Assembly: GCA_025055295.1 (NCBI GenBank)
Contig: JANWWW010000007.1
Span: forward strand, 1-42,724
Source: Deltaproteobacteria bacterium
Lineage (GTDB): Bacteria; Bdellovibrionota_C; UBA2361; JANWWW01
DNA length: 42,724 nucleotides
Direction: 5' to 3'
The translations under genes were made by a program, and so were the position numbers. Shown here in pieces: positions 26,604-36,209 of the stretch. Numbering within the stretch: position 1 is the stretch's first letter; each line of letters opens with the position of its first letter. A model generated the notes under the pieces. The model worked only from the letters and a program-made list of their open reading frames with translations, was not told the DNA's origin and searched no databases.

Positions 26604-26976
26604 GTTTTTTATTTTATGCTCTGTTATTTTGACCGCATGTGGGAAACCAAACCTCTCAAAAGAATTCCAGCATCAAAAAGAACTAAAACAAACCCCGGAA
26701 TTGTTCACTTTCTCGGTGGAAGAAAAGCCAAAAGTGATGGCAAATCTCGCGACTCTTTTCAATCATATACTAAAAGTTCCTTTCCAGACTTTGAAATCAG
26801 GTAGAGAAACCAGATTACTCTTTCAGCTGGACTCCGAGCCCTACGAAATTCTGATTCAATGCAACGACCAAAATTGCGCTCTAACTAGTATTTCAAAGAG
26901 TCCCAGCTCCACTTTGGGAAAATCGATAAACTATTTTCTTGAAACTGGTATATGGGAATACATGAAAAAAAATTAA
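26590..26976 (+). CDS. Small predicted lipoprotein
   Basis: A 128-residue protein from ATG 26590 (MKEFKFFILCSVILTACGKP). The lipobox LTAC ends at Cys17, so it should be lipidated and held in a membrane. The mature part has no domain I know; TFSVEEKPKVMANLATLFN and YEILIQCNDQNCALTSISK suggest a small alpha/beta fold. It overlaps the end of rsmD by 14 nt and stops 7 nt before coaD, so the three are one operon. An earlier in-frame ATG at 26551 would put extra residues before the signal peptide and is less likely. Confidence 0.75.
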   Translation: MKEFKFFILCSVILTACGKPNLSKEFQHQKELKQTPELFTFSVEEKPKVMANLATLFNHILKVPFQTLKSGRETRLLFQLDSEPYEILIQCNDQNCALTSISKSPSSTLGKSINYFLETGIWEYMKKN

Positions 26977-26983
26977 CGCTGTA

Positions 26984-27496
26984 ATGCTAAAGGCGGTTTT
27001 TCCGGGAACCTTTGATCCAATAACGGTTGGTCATCTCGATGTTCTAAGACGCGCTTTAAAAATTTTCGACAGGATCACGATCGCGATCTTTGAAAACATT
27101 CAGAAAAAACCGTTGTTTCCATTGGAGGATCGACTTGCTTTCATTTCCAAAAGTACGCAAGTTTTTCGAACTAAAGTGTCGGTTGAAACCTTTGAAGGTC
27201 TACTTTCCGAATATTGCAAAAAAAATCAAATTCGGTTTGTTATTAAGGGATTAAGAGCCTTGTCCGATTATGAATACGAAACAAAAATGGCCTTAATAAA
27301 TCGTGAAATAAACCCTGATTTGGAAACAATATTTTTAGTTTCTCCCCCGGAGATGGCCACAATATCATCTTCTGTTGTTCGGGAACTTCTATACTTTAAT
27401 GGAGATATTTCAAGGTATGTCCCTGAAAAAGCCCTGCAACCCATAATCGCGGCTTACAAAAAACTTCAGTCTGGCAAACTTAGAAATAATAATTAA
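26984..27496 (+). CDS. coaD: Phosphopantetheine adenylyltransferase
   Basis: A 170-residue enzyme that makes dephospho-CoA from ATP and 4'-phosphopantetheine, the next-to-last step of coenzyme A synthesis. The nucleotidyltransferase start FPGTFDPITVGHLDV (6-20) holds the T-x-G-H motif. FVIKGLRALSDYEYE (about 86-100) and ISSSVVREL (about 130-138) are family signatures. It is slightly longer than the E. coli enzyme. It starts at ATG 26984, 7 nt after the lipoprotein gene, and ends 10 bp from the convergent GT-C gene. The rsmD-coaD pairing is common in bacteria. Confidence 0.96.
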   Translation: MLKAVFPGTFDPITVGHLDVLRRALKIFDRITIAIFENIQKKPLFPLEDRLAFISKSTQVFRTKVSVETFEGLLSEYCKKNQIRFVIKGLRALSDYEYETKMALINREINPDLETIFLVSPPEMATISSSVVRELLYFNGDISRYVPEKALQPIIAAYKKLQSGKLRNNN

Positions 27497-27506
27497 ACAA
27501 CTGAGT

Positions 27507-29495
27507 TTACCGAAAGCAAATCTTCCTTATTTTCCCTACTAGCTCGCTAAAATTGTGAATCGGTGGCGAAACAAAGTAAACGTTGTTCAAATAACCCCTC
27601 TCGGTGAACCTAGATCCGACTGTGAAAGGAAAATTCGCCTGACAAATTAGCCGACCATAAAAACACTTCATCTTCCTCTGCCTGCGCCTCAGCCTATAGT
27701 CCTTGTAACGATAAAGATGAGCGCGCGATGTAATTAACACACTCGGCTCATTTGGCAAAGTATCTAATTTTTGCGCGTATACATTTGACAAATGAAGATG
27801 ATACAAAAGTTTATCACATGTGATCTTTGGAACATACCCAGTATGAATGATAAGAGACGCTTTGGTATTACACACAAAATCACTTAGTTTTTTTTCTGTG
27901 GGTTGAAGGATTATTAAAGTGAGCGTGATCAAATTCCACAAAACATGCCCTAACAATAATGCAAGCTTGAACGAATTCCATCTTAAAAGGCAAATGGCTG
28001 GCAAAAGAAAAGTATAAGTTAACAAGTAATACCTTTCAGGCTGTGGCGGAGGCTTGCCGGAGGATATCTCAAAGGGAAGGTAATATATTAAAAACAAAGC
28101 GAAAAGTAATAAATGCCTTTTACTCATTAAATTATAAAGCGACAGCATTGCAATTAATCCAAATAAAACGTTTTCATACACGAAAAAAGTTCTGTAAAAC
28201 CCGTATAAAAAGAAAAACTCTAATCCTTTTAAATAAAACCCGTGATGCTCATTCATTCCCCTTAAATACTCAAAACGAAGACCGTTAATAAAGGCACTGA
28301 AATATTTAATTGATTCTGGAAACAAAACCGGTATAACAAGCGCCGACATAAAAAAGAAAAAAAATATCGGCCTTAGCGACCAAGACTTAGCACAAAAAAG
28401 GGCTAAAATAACACCAATGTTCAGAAGGCCTGTGTACTTAAAACAGAACGAGACAATTGAAAAGAACAAGGAAGCGAGCATGAGCAGACTGGATCTGTTT
28501 TGTAACCATAGAAATAAAAAAAAATAAGCCCAACTAGTGGCAAAAAAAAGACCACTGTCCTCCTTCAAATAACTCCCGGTGACAAATAAAAGACTTGAAC
28601 TCAACGACAGTATGAAGCTTAAACAGAAGCCATGCAAACCCGCCAGCAAAAAACCGATCAATGAGACACCAACACAACCAAAAAAAACCCATACAGTTTG
28701 AATTACTCTAAAAAAGTTTTCAAAATTTCTTACATCAAAATACCTGGCCAAAACAACCGGTATCCGAATAGTTAGAAGCGGGTGATTTATCTTTTCTGCT
28801 TGAAATGAGCCTTGGCTTAAGGCATGCGCTTGTGAAAGTTTTAAATTCTCGTCAGGATGATATGACCACTCGGAAAACCTGTCAAGGGACAACCACTTTA
28901 GAGATAGAAATATTAAAAGCATCACAAAGCTTGCGACACGTAAAGCCCGGCCAGACTTAAAAGTTTCACTTAACGTTCCCGCTGGGATTTTGGTTTCAAA
29001 CAACCACAGTAATTTCAAAAGGAGTAAAAATAAATAGAAAAATCCATAATAGTAGGCATTACCATCATACAAAAAAAAATAAGCGTGGATTGCACAAATT
29101 AAAGATATTGTGAAGCTTTGCCAAAAATTGAAAAACAACCAAAAGCAAACAGACATAGTCATAACAAACAAACTTACCGACAATTTGGCAAGAAAGTGCG
29201 ACGGACTGGAGGGAAAATAGCTTGACGGAGAAGTTAGCATAATATTGTCTTTACAATTGCACAACGGACAATTTAATTTTCTGTTTTTAGTTTCGTGATT
29301 GCATGTACCGATTACCTGCAAGACGAGACCCCCGATTTTAAGAGTGGAACCAAAAAGATAAGAAAGTTCTTTCTGACTGTTCAAAACCGCGCAGTCCTGG
29401 TCTTTGTAATAAAGTGAATTAAAAAAAAAATTAAAGGCGAGCGATAAAAAAATCTTTATGCATAGCAGAACTACTTTTGCCCTGTGAGTGTTCAC
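27507..29495 (-). CDS. Polytopic GT-C glycosyltransferase (GT39-like)
   Basis: A 662-residue integral membrane protein with about ten or more helices. The key loop is SYHPDENLKL (HPDE at 213-216), where the acidic pair serves as catalytic base in GT39/ArnT-like enzymes. Further landmarks are KEDSGLFF, CFKYTGLLNI, RTFFVYENVLFG and PQPERYYLL. These also appear in the same order in the protein at 34020-36128, so the two are paralogues. The first 105 residues are different: they hold a Cys cluster (C65, H67, C76, C79, C81) that could bind metal. It starts at GTG 29495. It probably transfers a sugar from a polyprenyl phosphate donor at the outer face of the inner membrane; acceptor unknown. Confidence 0.72.
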   Translation of the reverse strand: MNTHRAKVVLLCIKIFLSLAFNFFFNSLYYKDQDCAVLNSQKELSYLFGSTLKIGGLVLQVIGTCNHETKNRKLNCPLCNCKDNIMLTSPSSYFPSSPSHFLAKLSVSLFVMTMSVCFWLFFNFWQSFTISLICAIHAYFFLYDGNAYYYGFFYLFLLLLKLLWLFETKIPAGTLSETFKSGRALRVASFVMLLIFLSLKWLSLDRFSEWSYHPDENLKLSQAHALSQGSFQAEKINHPLLTIRIPVVLARYFDVRNFENFFRVIQTVWVFFGCVGVSLIGFLLAGLHGFCLSFILSLSSSLLFVTGSYLKEDSGLFFATSWAYFFLFLWLQNRSSLLMLASLFFSIVSFCFKYTGLLNIGVILALFCAKSWSLRPIFFFFFMSALVIPVLFPESIKYFSAFINGLRFEYLRGMNEHHGFYLKGLEFFFLYGFYRTFFVYENVLFGLIAMLSLYNLMSKRHLLLFALFLIYYLPFEISSGKPPPQPERYYLLTYTFLLPAICLLRWNSFKLALLLGHVLWNLITLTLIILQPTEKKLSDFVCNTKASLIIHTGYVPKITCDKLLYHLHLSNVYAQKLDTLPNEPSVLITSRAHLYRYKDYRLRRRQRKMKCFYGRLICQANFPFTVGSRFTERGYLNNVYFVSPPIHNFSELVGKIRKICFR

Positions 29496-29510
29496 AGAGT
29501 TATACTAATG

Positions 29511-31466
29511 TCAAAAAACCACTCCCTCTTTGCAGGCAAATTTCGTGTAAGTTGAGCCAAGCCCCGGCTGATCATCTTTGAAAAGAAAAAATCTCAAAAA
29601 TTCCAAATACGACATTTCGTTCAAATTTTGATAAATCCAACTTCTGATCGGGATTTTCATTGCATTGTTAAAACCATACGGTTTTATATCTTTGCCCTCA
29701 TCGATAAAAATACAGTCTAAGTTAAGATCTTTTATACTTCCTTCTTCCACAAAATAGATAAACTTGGGATCATCTTTAACATACCATGCAAGAGGCCATG
29801 TAGCTTCACCCGTATAACCTATCTTTAAACTTCTTCCAAGTGGGTTTACACCGCTTGTTTTTATCAGCCTGTATATGAAATCTCTGAATTCAATGTTGGT
29901 TTGAACCTGACTCAACAAGGAAAACTCGCGCGCTTTTAAGCTGAAATTAACTCGTAAGTTCAAAAGCGTGTAAATTAAGAAGAAAATAAACAACCCTGTG
30001 CTCCAACTGACTTTCAATTCGATACAATTCCATACCTTTAAAATTAGCCATGTAAACACCGAAACAAACAGAGTTCCTAGACCGTAATAGTAAAACAAAA
30101 TCCCTAAACGCGCCAGTTGGTTTCCCTCCTCAACCTGTACGTTTTGAGACACAAAATTTAAAAGCCGTGAGATTACATAAAATAAAACAATAAGGCCTCC
30201 AGCAGCTGACAAGCTTTTTATTAGCTCATTTACGCCGTTCTTAGCCCAGTAAATACCGAAAAAAATATAACCAAAAAACAAGGGATAAACGGCTAACCAT
30301 GGAACTTTTTCCCCCACATACGAGTAAACAAAAAGGTTGGAAAAGAACAAATAACACAGAAAAGATAGCTTCGGATCATTCTTCAAATAATAATCAGTGA
30401 TCCAAAAACCAAAAATCAAAATATACATACAGGAAATTAAATCGACAGCCCCTTTTAGCTTAAAAAACTTGATGATCCCTGATACCACGGGCATATCTTT
30501 GATTAAGTCGTAAACTGGTGTGCCAAAGGGAACCGATGTCATCACAACCGGGAACAATAAAAAAAACACGACAAAAATAAACCGCTCATACACCCGACAC
30601 GGAACAGTCATCACAAAATGTGAAATGGTTCCAACGAGAAAAACAAAAAAAACCTGCTCATGAAAGGCAAAAATCGAAAGGTGAAAAGAGAAAGGTCCCG
30701 AAATTCTTTCCACTTTGTGCATTTCGTACCAATGCTTCAAAGATTTGTAGGTGACATCCAAAACGCCGTTCCAGTTTCTAAACTCAGTAGTAATCAAATA
30801 AACGAATAAGAGCAAACCAACCCCTAAGCCTAATAAAAAATTTCTTAAATCCGACTTACTGAAATTACAATTTACCGGAAAATTTGAATTCCTTAACCAA
30901 ACGTAAAGCAGGTAAGCTGACAATAGGACGATATTTATAAAAAAATTGGCCTTGGTGGCAAACTGTAAAGCTAACCCTACAAAAATCAACCAATAGATCC
31001 GGCGGTAACATCCTATAAAAAATACCGTTAATCCCAGGATAACAATATAATCTTCTCTTGCAAACCTTGAATAGTAAATAAGAACCGGCGAAAGAAGTAG
31101 TAGTGACGTAACAACTACCAATTCCAAGACTGAAAAGAAACCTGTCAAACAAAACAACGCGAATATCGTCACAATAGAAAAAAAGATGATTGGTAAACGC
31201 GGGCTTATGTCAGAGTTAAAATCTACAAAATGATAAAAATACCGCAAAATTAAGTAGAATGTTGGTCCGTGATAAACAGGGTCGTATTTGTAAAAATTCT
31301 GACTAGGCTCTTTGTAGAAATTGTACGCGAGCTGAGCGTGAATTGACTCGTCGTGGTGCAGAGGTCGTTCGTCAATTTTATAAAATCTAAAAAATATCCC
31401 AAGAAAAAGAGCCGTTATGAAAACTAGAAAATTTCTTAAACCTAAATGACTTAAGAATTCAATCAA
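29511..31466 (-). CDS. Agl23-like GT-C membrane protein (flippase-associated family)
   Basis: A 651-residue integral membrane protein. The start matches the Agl23 family (TIGR03663): RPLHHDESIHAQLAYNFYKE (34-53) followed by YKYDPVYHGPTFYLI. HHDE at 37-40 is the acidic catalytic loop of GT-C enzymes. About ten helices follow, then a soluble tail of about 130 residues (near 520-651). Family members are found next to polysaccharide and glycosylation genes; the exact reaction is unproven. It starts with TTG 31466, whose bases overlap the transketolase stop TGA in TTGA, so it is coupled to that gene. Confidence 0.78.
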   Translation of the reverse strand: MIEFLSHLGLRNFLVFITALFLGIFFRFYKIDERPLHHDESIHAQLAYNFYKEPSQNFYKYDPVYHGPTFYLILRYFYHFVDFNSDISPRLPIIFFSIVTIFALFCLTGFFSVLELVVVTSLLLLSPVLIYYSRFAREDYIVILGLTVFFIGCYRRIYWLIFVGLALQFATKANFFINIVLLSAYLLYVWLRNSNFPVNCNFSKSDLRNFLLGLGVGLLLFVYLITTEFRNWNGVLDVTYKSLKHWYEMHKVERISGPFSFHLSIFAFHEQVFFVFLVGTISHFVMTVPCRVYERFIFVVFFLLFPVVMTSVPFGTPVYDLIKDMPVVSGIIKFFKLKGAVDLISCMYILIFGFWITDYYLKNDPKLSFLCYLFFSNLFVYSYVGEKVPWLAVYPLFFGYIFFGIYWAKNGVNELIKSLSAAGGLIVLFYVISRLLNFVSQNVQVEEGNQLARLGILFYYYGLGTLFVSVFTWLILKVWNCIELKVSWSTGLFIFFLIYTLLNLRVNFSLKAREFSLLSQVQTNIEFRDFIYRLIKTSGVNPLGRSLKIGYTGEATWPLAWYVKDDPKFIYFVEEGSIKDLNLDCIFIDEGKDIKPYGFNNAMKIPIRSWIYQNLNEMSYLEFLRFFLFKDDQPGLGSTYTKFACKEGVVF

Positions 31467-33424
31467 ATCTCCAAAATGTCTTTAAGGAATCTGGCGAATT
31501 TGTCTGGTGTAAAGCCAAAATACTCGGCCAGGTCTTTATCGCTGCCCGAAGCTCCAAAAGTTTCAATGCCGTAGAAGTAAAAGGTTTTATTCATCGCTCC
31601 CAGGAACAGTTTTACCGAAGATGGTAATGAAGAAGCCTCGACAAAAACTATTTTCTGACTTTGGAAAATGTCCCGAAGAGACCCACTTTTTTCAAGCAAA
31701 AGTTCAAAACTAAAAACACTAAAAAGGTCTATGTCATCTCTACCCAGCTGCTTTATCGCGCGAAAAGCCACTTCAACTTCAGAACCGGTTGAAATTACGG
31801 TTAACAGAGGTTTTTCACACGAGATAAGCTTGGAGTAACCATTTTCGAGGTGAGTTAAATCTTTGTCATAAAAGCTCTGATCGAAAGACTGTCTCGAAAG
31901 GATAATTACACAAGGTTTTGATTTGCTCTTATGCCACCACCAATACGCGTAAGCGCATTCGACTGGGTTTGAAGGCCTAAAAGTAACTAAATTTGGTATT
32001 GACCTGAGATGGCTTAAGTGTTCAATTGGCTGATGTGTTGGGCCATCTTCGCCAAGAAAAACTGAGTCATGCGTAAAAATATACAGCACAGGTAACTCGC
32101 TTAAAGCGCTCAGCCTCAACGATGGTTTCAGATAATCCAAAAAACACAAAAAAGTCGAAACAAACGGTTTGAAGAAACCGCTTAGAGCAAGACCGTTTGC
32201 TATCCCAGCCATAGCGTGTTCTCTGACCCCAAATCTTATGTTGCGTCCAAGGAAATTCGAACTATTTATATCACTACTTCCTTTTAAGTATGCCTTTGTG
32301 GAAGGTTCTAGATCGGCAGAGCCTCCAACGATAGACTGGTCTTTTGAAGCCAGATATTCCAGCATTTTAGATCCCGTGTTTCTTGACGCATCTTTGTATC
32401 CTTTTTCAGGACTAGTTATCTCCAACGCATATCTCACAAATTCCTCAAATGTAATATCAGCAACCATCGGATACACAAAACTGCTCTCTGATCCTATGTA
32501 ACTGGCCTGTTTAAGTTTTTGAGCCTTAACCTGACTAACAAGTTCAACAACACTCTGGGGGACATAAAACTCCTCCAAATCCAGTCCCAAGTTAATCTTT
32601 GTAACCTTGACGTTGTCCTTTCCAAGCGGAGATCCATGAACTTCGTGAGTATTGGCTTTTGGAGAACAATAACCAATTTCAGTTCTAAAAATTATCAACT
32701 TCGGGGCTGCAACACCGCTGTTTAGAACCTTTTGAAAGGCTTCATCAATTTCCCTGTAGTCGTGACCATTTGCTGTGTAAACTTCCCAACCAAAAGCTCT
32801 AAACCGCGCTGCAACATCTTCGGTAAAACAAACTGAAGTAGGGCCTGCAAGACTTATCTTGTTGTCATCATACATTAAAATCAGATTGTCTAAGCCAAGA
32901 AAACCAGCCAATGAGCATGCCTCATAACTGATCCCTTCCATTAAATCTCCGTCGCTACACAAGCAAAACACGCGATAACCGGTAAAATTGGGATTTCGAG
33001 CGCCGTAAAGCTTAGCAGCCAACGCAAGACCAACACTGTTTGCAACCCCTTGTCCCAAAGGGCCTGTGGTTGCTTCAACACCTTCGAGCAGATGAGACTC
33101 AGGATGGCCTGCCAATCCGCTACCAAGCTTCCTGAAGGATTTTAAATCCTCTATGGATAGAAAATCTGTAAACAGAGCCAAAGCGCTATACAGTAAAGCG
33201 GAACCGTGACCAGCCGATAAAACAAATCTGTCTCTAAGAGGCCACTTTGAGTTTTTTGGATTGAAACGCAGAAACTTGCAAAAAAGAACCGCCACAATAT
33301 CAGCGCATCCAAGCGGCAAGCCCGGATGTCCGCTATTAGCGCTCTCAACTTGATCTATGGAAAGCCCCCTTAAAACGTTCGCTAAAAGCTTAATTTCTGC
33401 GTAAGACAGAGAGCTTACTTCCAT
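31463..33424 (-). CDS. tkt: Transketolase
   Basis: A 653-residue thiamin-diphosphate enzyme of the pentose phosphate pathway, from ATG 33424 (MEVSSLSYAEIKLLANVLRG). ESANSGHPGLPLGCADI and LSAGHGSALLY are substrate-site signatures. CSDGDLMEGISYEA holds the GDG cofactor motif, ending near MYDDNKISL. The pyrimidine domain is shown by FLGRNIRFGVREHAMAGIAN. Length is normal for a full-length enzyme. It overlaps the thioredoxin-like gene by 10 nt and the Agl23-like gene by 4 nt, so this housekeeping enzyme lies within a tightly packed run of membrane glycosyltransferase genes. Confidence 0.97.
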   Translation of the reverse strand: MEVSSLSYAEIKLLANVLRGLSIDQVESANSGHPGLPLGCADIVAVLFCKFLRFNPKNSKWPLRDRFVLSAGHGSALLYSALALFTDFLSIEDLKSFRKLGSGLAGHPESHLLEGVEATTGPLGQGVANSVGLALAAKLYGARNPNFTGYRVFCLCSDGDLMEGISYEACSLAGFLGLDNLILMYDDNKISLAGPTSVCFTEDVAARFRAFGWEVYTANGHDYREIDEAFQKVLNSGVAAPKLIIFRTEIGYCSPKANTHEVHGSPLGKDNVKVTKINLGLDLEEFYVPQSVVELVSQVKAQKLKQASYIGSESSFVYPMVADITFEEFVRYALEITSPEKGYKDASRNTGSKMLEYLASKDQSIVGGSADLEPSTKAYLKGSSDINSSNFLGRNIRFGVREHAMAGIANGLALSGFFKPFVSTFLCFLDYLKPSLRLSALSELPVLYIFTHDSVFLGEDGPTHQPIEHLSHLRSIPNLVTFRPSNPVECAYAYWWWHKSKSKPCVIILSRQSFDQSFYDKDLTHLENGYSKLISCEKPLLTVISTGSEVEVAFRAIKQLGRDDIDLFSVFSFELLLEKSGSLRDIFQSQKIVFVEASSLPSSVKLFLGAMNKTFYFYGIETFGASGSDKDLAEYFGFTPDKFARFLKDILEI

Positions 33425-33972
33425 TTTATTGAGCAACCCTCAGCATTAAAAGAGCCGACAGGCAAATCATCAAAAGCTTTGCCATTGAAATATCTTTCAA
33501 AGATCAGCTCCAAATAGTTCATGGTCGCGCGTGTGGCATCAAGCGGGTTGTCAACAACCCCGCCGTGGTAGATAAGTACCCTCTTATCGTTAAAAAAGTA
33601 AGCTTCCGGGGTGCATTGAGCATCAAATTTTCTTGCCACCTCTTGAGTTTCGTCAAAGCAATAGGGGAAACAAAGCTCAATTTCTTTGGCAAACTCCTTC
33701 ATGTTTTCAAACGAGTCCTGAGGATACTTGACGGGATCATTAGAGTTAATTCCAACGACTGTCAATCCGTGAGACATCCATTTTTTTACGGTAGAGTTGA
33801 CCGTTCTGATACTTCCAACAACATAAGGACAGTGATTACACATGAATAAAATAAGAAATCCTTTTCCCTCAAGATCCCCGCTGTTGATAGTTCCAAAATT
33901 ACAGCTTGGCAAGCTAAACTCAGGCATCAAGGACCCTAAAGGTAACAAATCGCTATGCTTTTCTCTTTTCAT
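33415..33972 (-). CDS. Thioredoxin-like (AhpC/TSA-type) redox protein
   Basis: A 185-residue soluble protein with thioredoxin fold. FMCNHCPYVV carries a C-x-x-C pair (C45, C48). VVGINSNDPVKYP follows, and the cis-proline loop is CTPEAYFF. This is the cytoplasmic family often annotated as thioredoxin family protein or redoxin with the CNHCPYV motif; physiological partners are not known. No signal peptide is seen. It starts at ATG 33972 and its stop lies 10 nt inside transketolase, so the two are translationally linked. Confidence 0.88.
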   Translation of the reverse strand: MKREKHSDLLPLGSLMPEFSLPSCNFGTINSGDLEGKGFLILFMCNHCPYVVGSIRTVNSTVKKWMSHGLTVVGINSNDPVKYPQDSFENMKEFAKEIELCFPYCFDETQEVARKFDAQCTPEAYFFNDKRVLIYHGGVVDNPLDATRATMNYLELIFERYFNGKAFDDLPVGSFNAEGCSIKWK

Positions 33973-34019
33973 TTTCGTCTCATTTTACTGAATTACCGAC
34001 TGAAAATTAATCATAAATT

Positions 34020-36128
34020 TTACCTGCTGTACCCAAATTCAACCGACTCGTTCCACATCCTCTGGAACTTAACCATATCGAACACCAATAAATCTATTTG
34101 CGAATTGAAGAAAGGTTTTGCCCAGAACGCGTTCGCCAAAGAGCCGACCTTTTCTCCATGGGTTTGAAACAGTTCGCACTGAACAAACCTCACCCACGCG
34201 CGCCTGTTGATTTGTCCCCTATGATATCTTTCGCAAAAAAAACTATTCCATGCAAACATCACCTGATTTGTTAACATAGATTGTGGCGTTTCCCAAAGGT
34301 CATCTTTGTCTGGCAGTTTTTGCAAAAAATTATCCACCGAGAAATACTGTTTGTCTAGTGACATTCTGGGGAACGAGTACCCGAAAAATACGATTTTGCT
34401 AAACAGTCCCTTAGAAGACTGGACTATAGTAAGAGCTACTTGCGTCGTATCGGGCAAAAATGCAAGCTTCCCTTTAACATAAAAACCAACTATTAAATGC
34501 AAAAGAAGCAACATTCTTCCAAAACTTGAGTTTGTAACAAAATAACCTATTAGCATAGAAGCAAAAATGTAGCCCGGCAGCAAGTACCTGTGAAACTGCG
34601 GAAAAGCTTTCCCTAGATTTATCTCACAAACAAAGTAATAAAAAAGAAACAAAAGAACGATTAGCCCGCTGTTAAGGGTCAAATGTCTGATTGCATAAAA
34701 AAGCCCGCCAATTATCAAAATCGAAGGTAAAATGTTTTCATACCTGAAGAACGTCTCAAAAAAGTAAAAAAGAAACATGTAATCAAGAGAAGAAACCAAT
34801 ATGTTTGTATGACCATGCTCTACTCTGCTTACTTCTTTTAAGAATCCCCGAAGGAATTTGCCAAAATTGTTCTCGTCAACCTCGTTAATCACACAAAAAA
34901 CGGCGAAACTTAAGGATGCGCCCAAGACAATCGACGAAACACTTTCTACAAACCTCCGAAAATTTGAAATATCGGATGATGCCATTTTCACAAAGACCAA
35001 AAACATAGAATACATTACCGTTAAAACTCCGGTGTATTTGCTCGAGAAAGCAAACCCAGCGGTAACAAAAACCAAAATGATCCGAAAAATACCGGGTTTT
35101 TCAAAAAAAAACAGAAGGCTTAAAATATTTAAACCGGTCCACAAACAAAATATCATGTCTTCCTTTATGGCAACAGATGCTACAAAAGGCAGGAGCCAGG
35201 AAACCCATATTAAAACTGAATTAAGTGCTACCTGATTGTTCCAGATGCGATTGCTTGCCATAAATATAGCCGCTGTCAAAACCAAAAACGATGCTAAACT
35301 TGCCAAACGTGAATAAAAAGATATTTCGAATCTGTCAATCTTTTCGCCAAAAACTCGAACGAAGCTCGCTCCCGATTTTACTAAGGCTAGCGGATGGAGA
35401 AACATAGATTGCTCAAGTGGCTTATCCGCTAAAAGCCTTTCAATTTGAAGAATTTTTATCGGCTCGTCAGGGTGAAATATTGTTCTTGCAGTTTTGTCAT
35501 AAAAAACCAGAGTAACGAATAGATTTAAACCAAGGCATAAAAAAACAAAAATGCGACTAAAATTTGGAATAAAACAAGCCGTGCATTTATAATCGATAAC
35601 CGGTTTCAGAGTAGTCAAAATAAATGTTATTAGGAGCGCTAAAGGCAAGTAGAACGCGTTAAACTTTGAATATCCGAATAGCCAAATACAATAAAAAGGC
35701 AAAATCGCAAAAGCGACAGCCCAGCTTGATAGGAATAGAAGACTTAGTAAAACAGACGAAACAATAATTAACCATAAACTAGGGATCGATTGCGCTAAAA
35801 TTAAATCTACCGAGCTGGCTTTTTTCAGTATGAAATCAACCGCCTGACATTTTTTGTTGAATGTAACTCTTACGAAGTTTTCCGACTTTTCAATATCGCA
35901 GTCAGGGTTATCTTTAAAACGAATTTTTTTTGGAAACTTAAGATATTTAACGGACGAAAAAAATGAACTGTTTTCAAACCTAGTTAAAATTCTTTCTGTC
36001 TCTTCGTCAAAAAAAAAAGAGGGACTTACGGCAAAGTACGCTTTTTGCTCGGGCTTAAAATAACCGACAATAGTTCCCAGTATGAAAAAAAAAAGGCAGG
36101 AAAAAACAAACCTCACAAGCAAAACCAA
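34020..36128 (-). CDS. Polytopic GT-C glycosyltransferase (GT39-like), paralogue of 27507-29495
   Basis: A 702-residue membrane protein. Residues 1-22 form a first helix, about 30-105 a probably periplasmic domain, and ten or so further helices follow. The catalytic-loop motif TIFHPDEPIKIL has HPDE at 219-222. It shares with the 662-residue neighbour the ordered landmarks KEDMIF, SSKYTGVLTV, ETFFRYENILPS and PQFHRYLLPGY. The long C-terminal tail (from about 560) holds charged periplasmic sequence. The frame begins at TTG 36128 and no ATG is close, so the start is uncertain. It heads the minus-strand run with the thioredoxin-like, transketolase and other GT-C genes; the first spacer is 47 nt. 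Confidence 0.72.
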   Translation of the reverse strand: MVLLVRFVFSCLFFFILGTIVGYFKPEQKAYFAVSPSFFFDEETERILTRFENSSFFSSVKYLKFPKKIRFKDNPDCDIEKSENFVRVTFNKKCQAVDFILKKASSVDLILAQSIPSLWLIIVSSVLLSLLFLSSWAVAFAILPFYCIWLFGYSKFNAFYLPLALLITFILTTLKPVIDYKCTACFIPNFSRIFVFLCLGLNLFVTLVFYDKTARTIFHPDEPIKILQIERLLADKPLEQSMFLHPLALVKSGASFVRVFGEKIDRFEISFYSRLASLASFLVLTAAIFMASNRIWNNQVALNSVLIWVSWLLPFVASVAIKEDMIFCLWTGLNILSLLFFFEKPGIFRIILVFVTAGFAFSSKYTGVLTVMYSMFLVFVKMASSDISNFRRFVESVSSIVLGASLSFAVFCVINEVDENNFGKFLRGFLKEVSRVEHGHTNILVSSLDYMFLFYFFETFFRYENILPSILIIGGLFYAIRHLTLNSGLIVLLFLFYYFVCEINLGKAFPQFHRYLLPGYIFASMLIGYFVTNSSFGRMLLLLHLIVGFYVKGKLAFLPDTTQVALTIVQSSKGLFSKIVFFGYSFPRMSLDKQYFSVDNFLQKLPDKDDLWETPQSMLTNQVMFAWNSFFCERYHRGQINRRAWVRFVQCELFQTHGEKVGSLANAFWAKPFFNSQIDLLVFDMVKFQRMWNESVEFGYSR

Positions 36129-36170
36129 TCAACAGAAAACTCTAATTTGCCGAAAATGCGACGATTATTT

Positions 36171-36202
36171 GAAAAAGGGCCGCGAAGCCAAGTCACGGCC
36201 CT
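36171..36202 (-). terminator. Rho-independent terminator of the HU gene
   Basis: On the minus strand AGGGCCG and CGGCCCT form a 7-bp GC-rich stem (36196-36202 with 36176-36182) followed directly by a run of T. It sits 8 nt after the HU stop codon and is the clearest terminator in the window. Confidence 0.85.
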
Positions 36203-36209
36203 GACGCAT

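Noticed and set aside
27507-29495. Fusion of a separate MauE/DoxX-type domain at the N-terminus of the GT-C protein
   Set aside because: The Cys cluster and early helices hint at it, but no motif is specific enough to claim a known domain.
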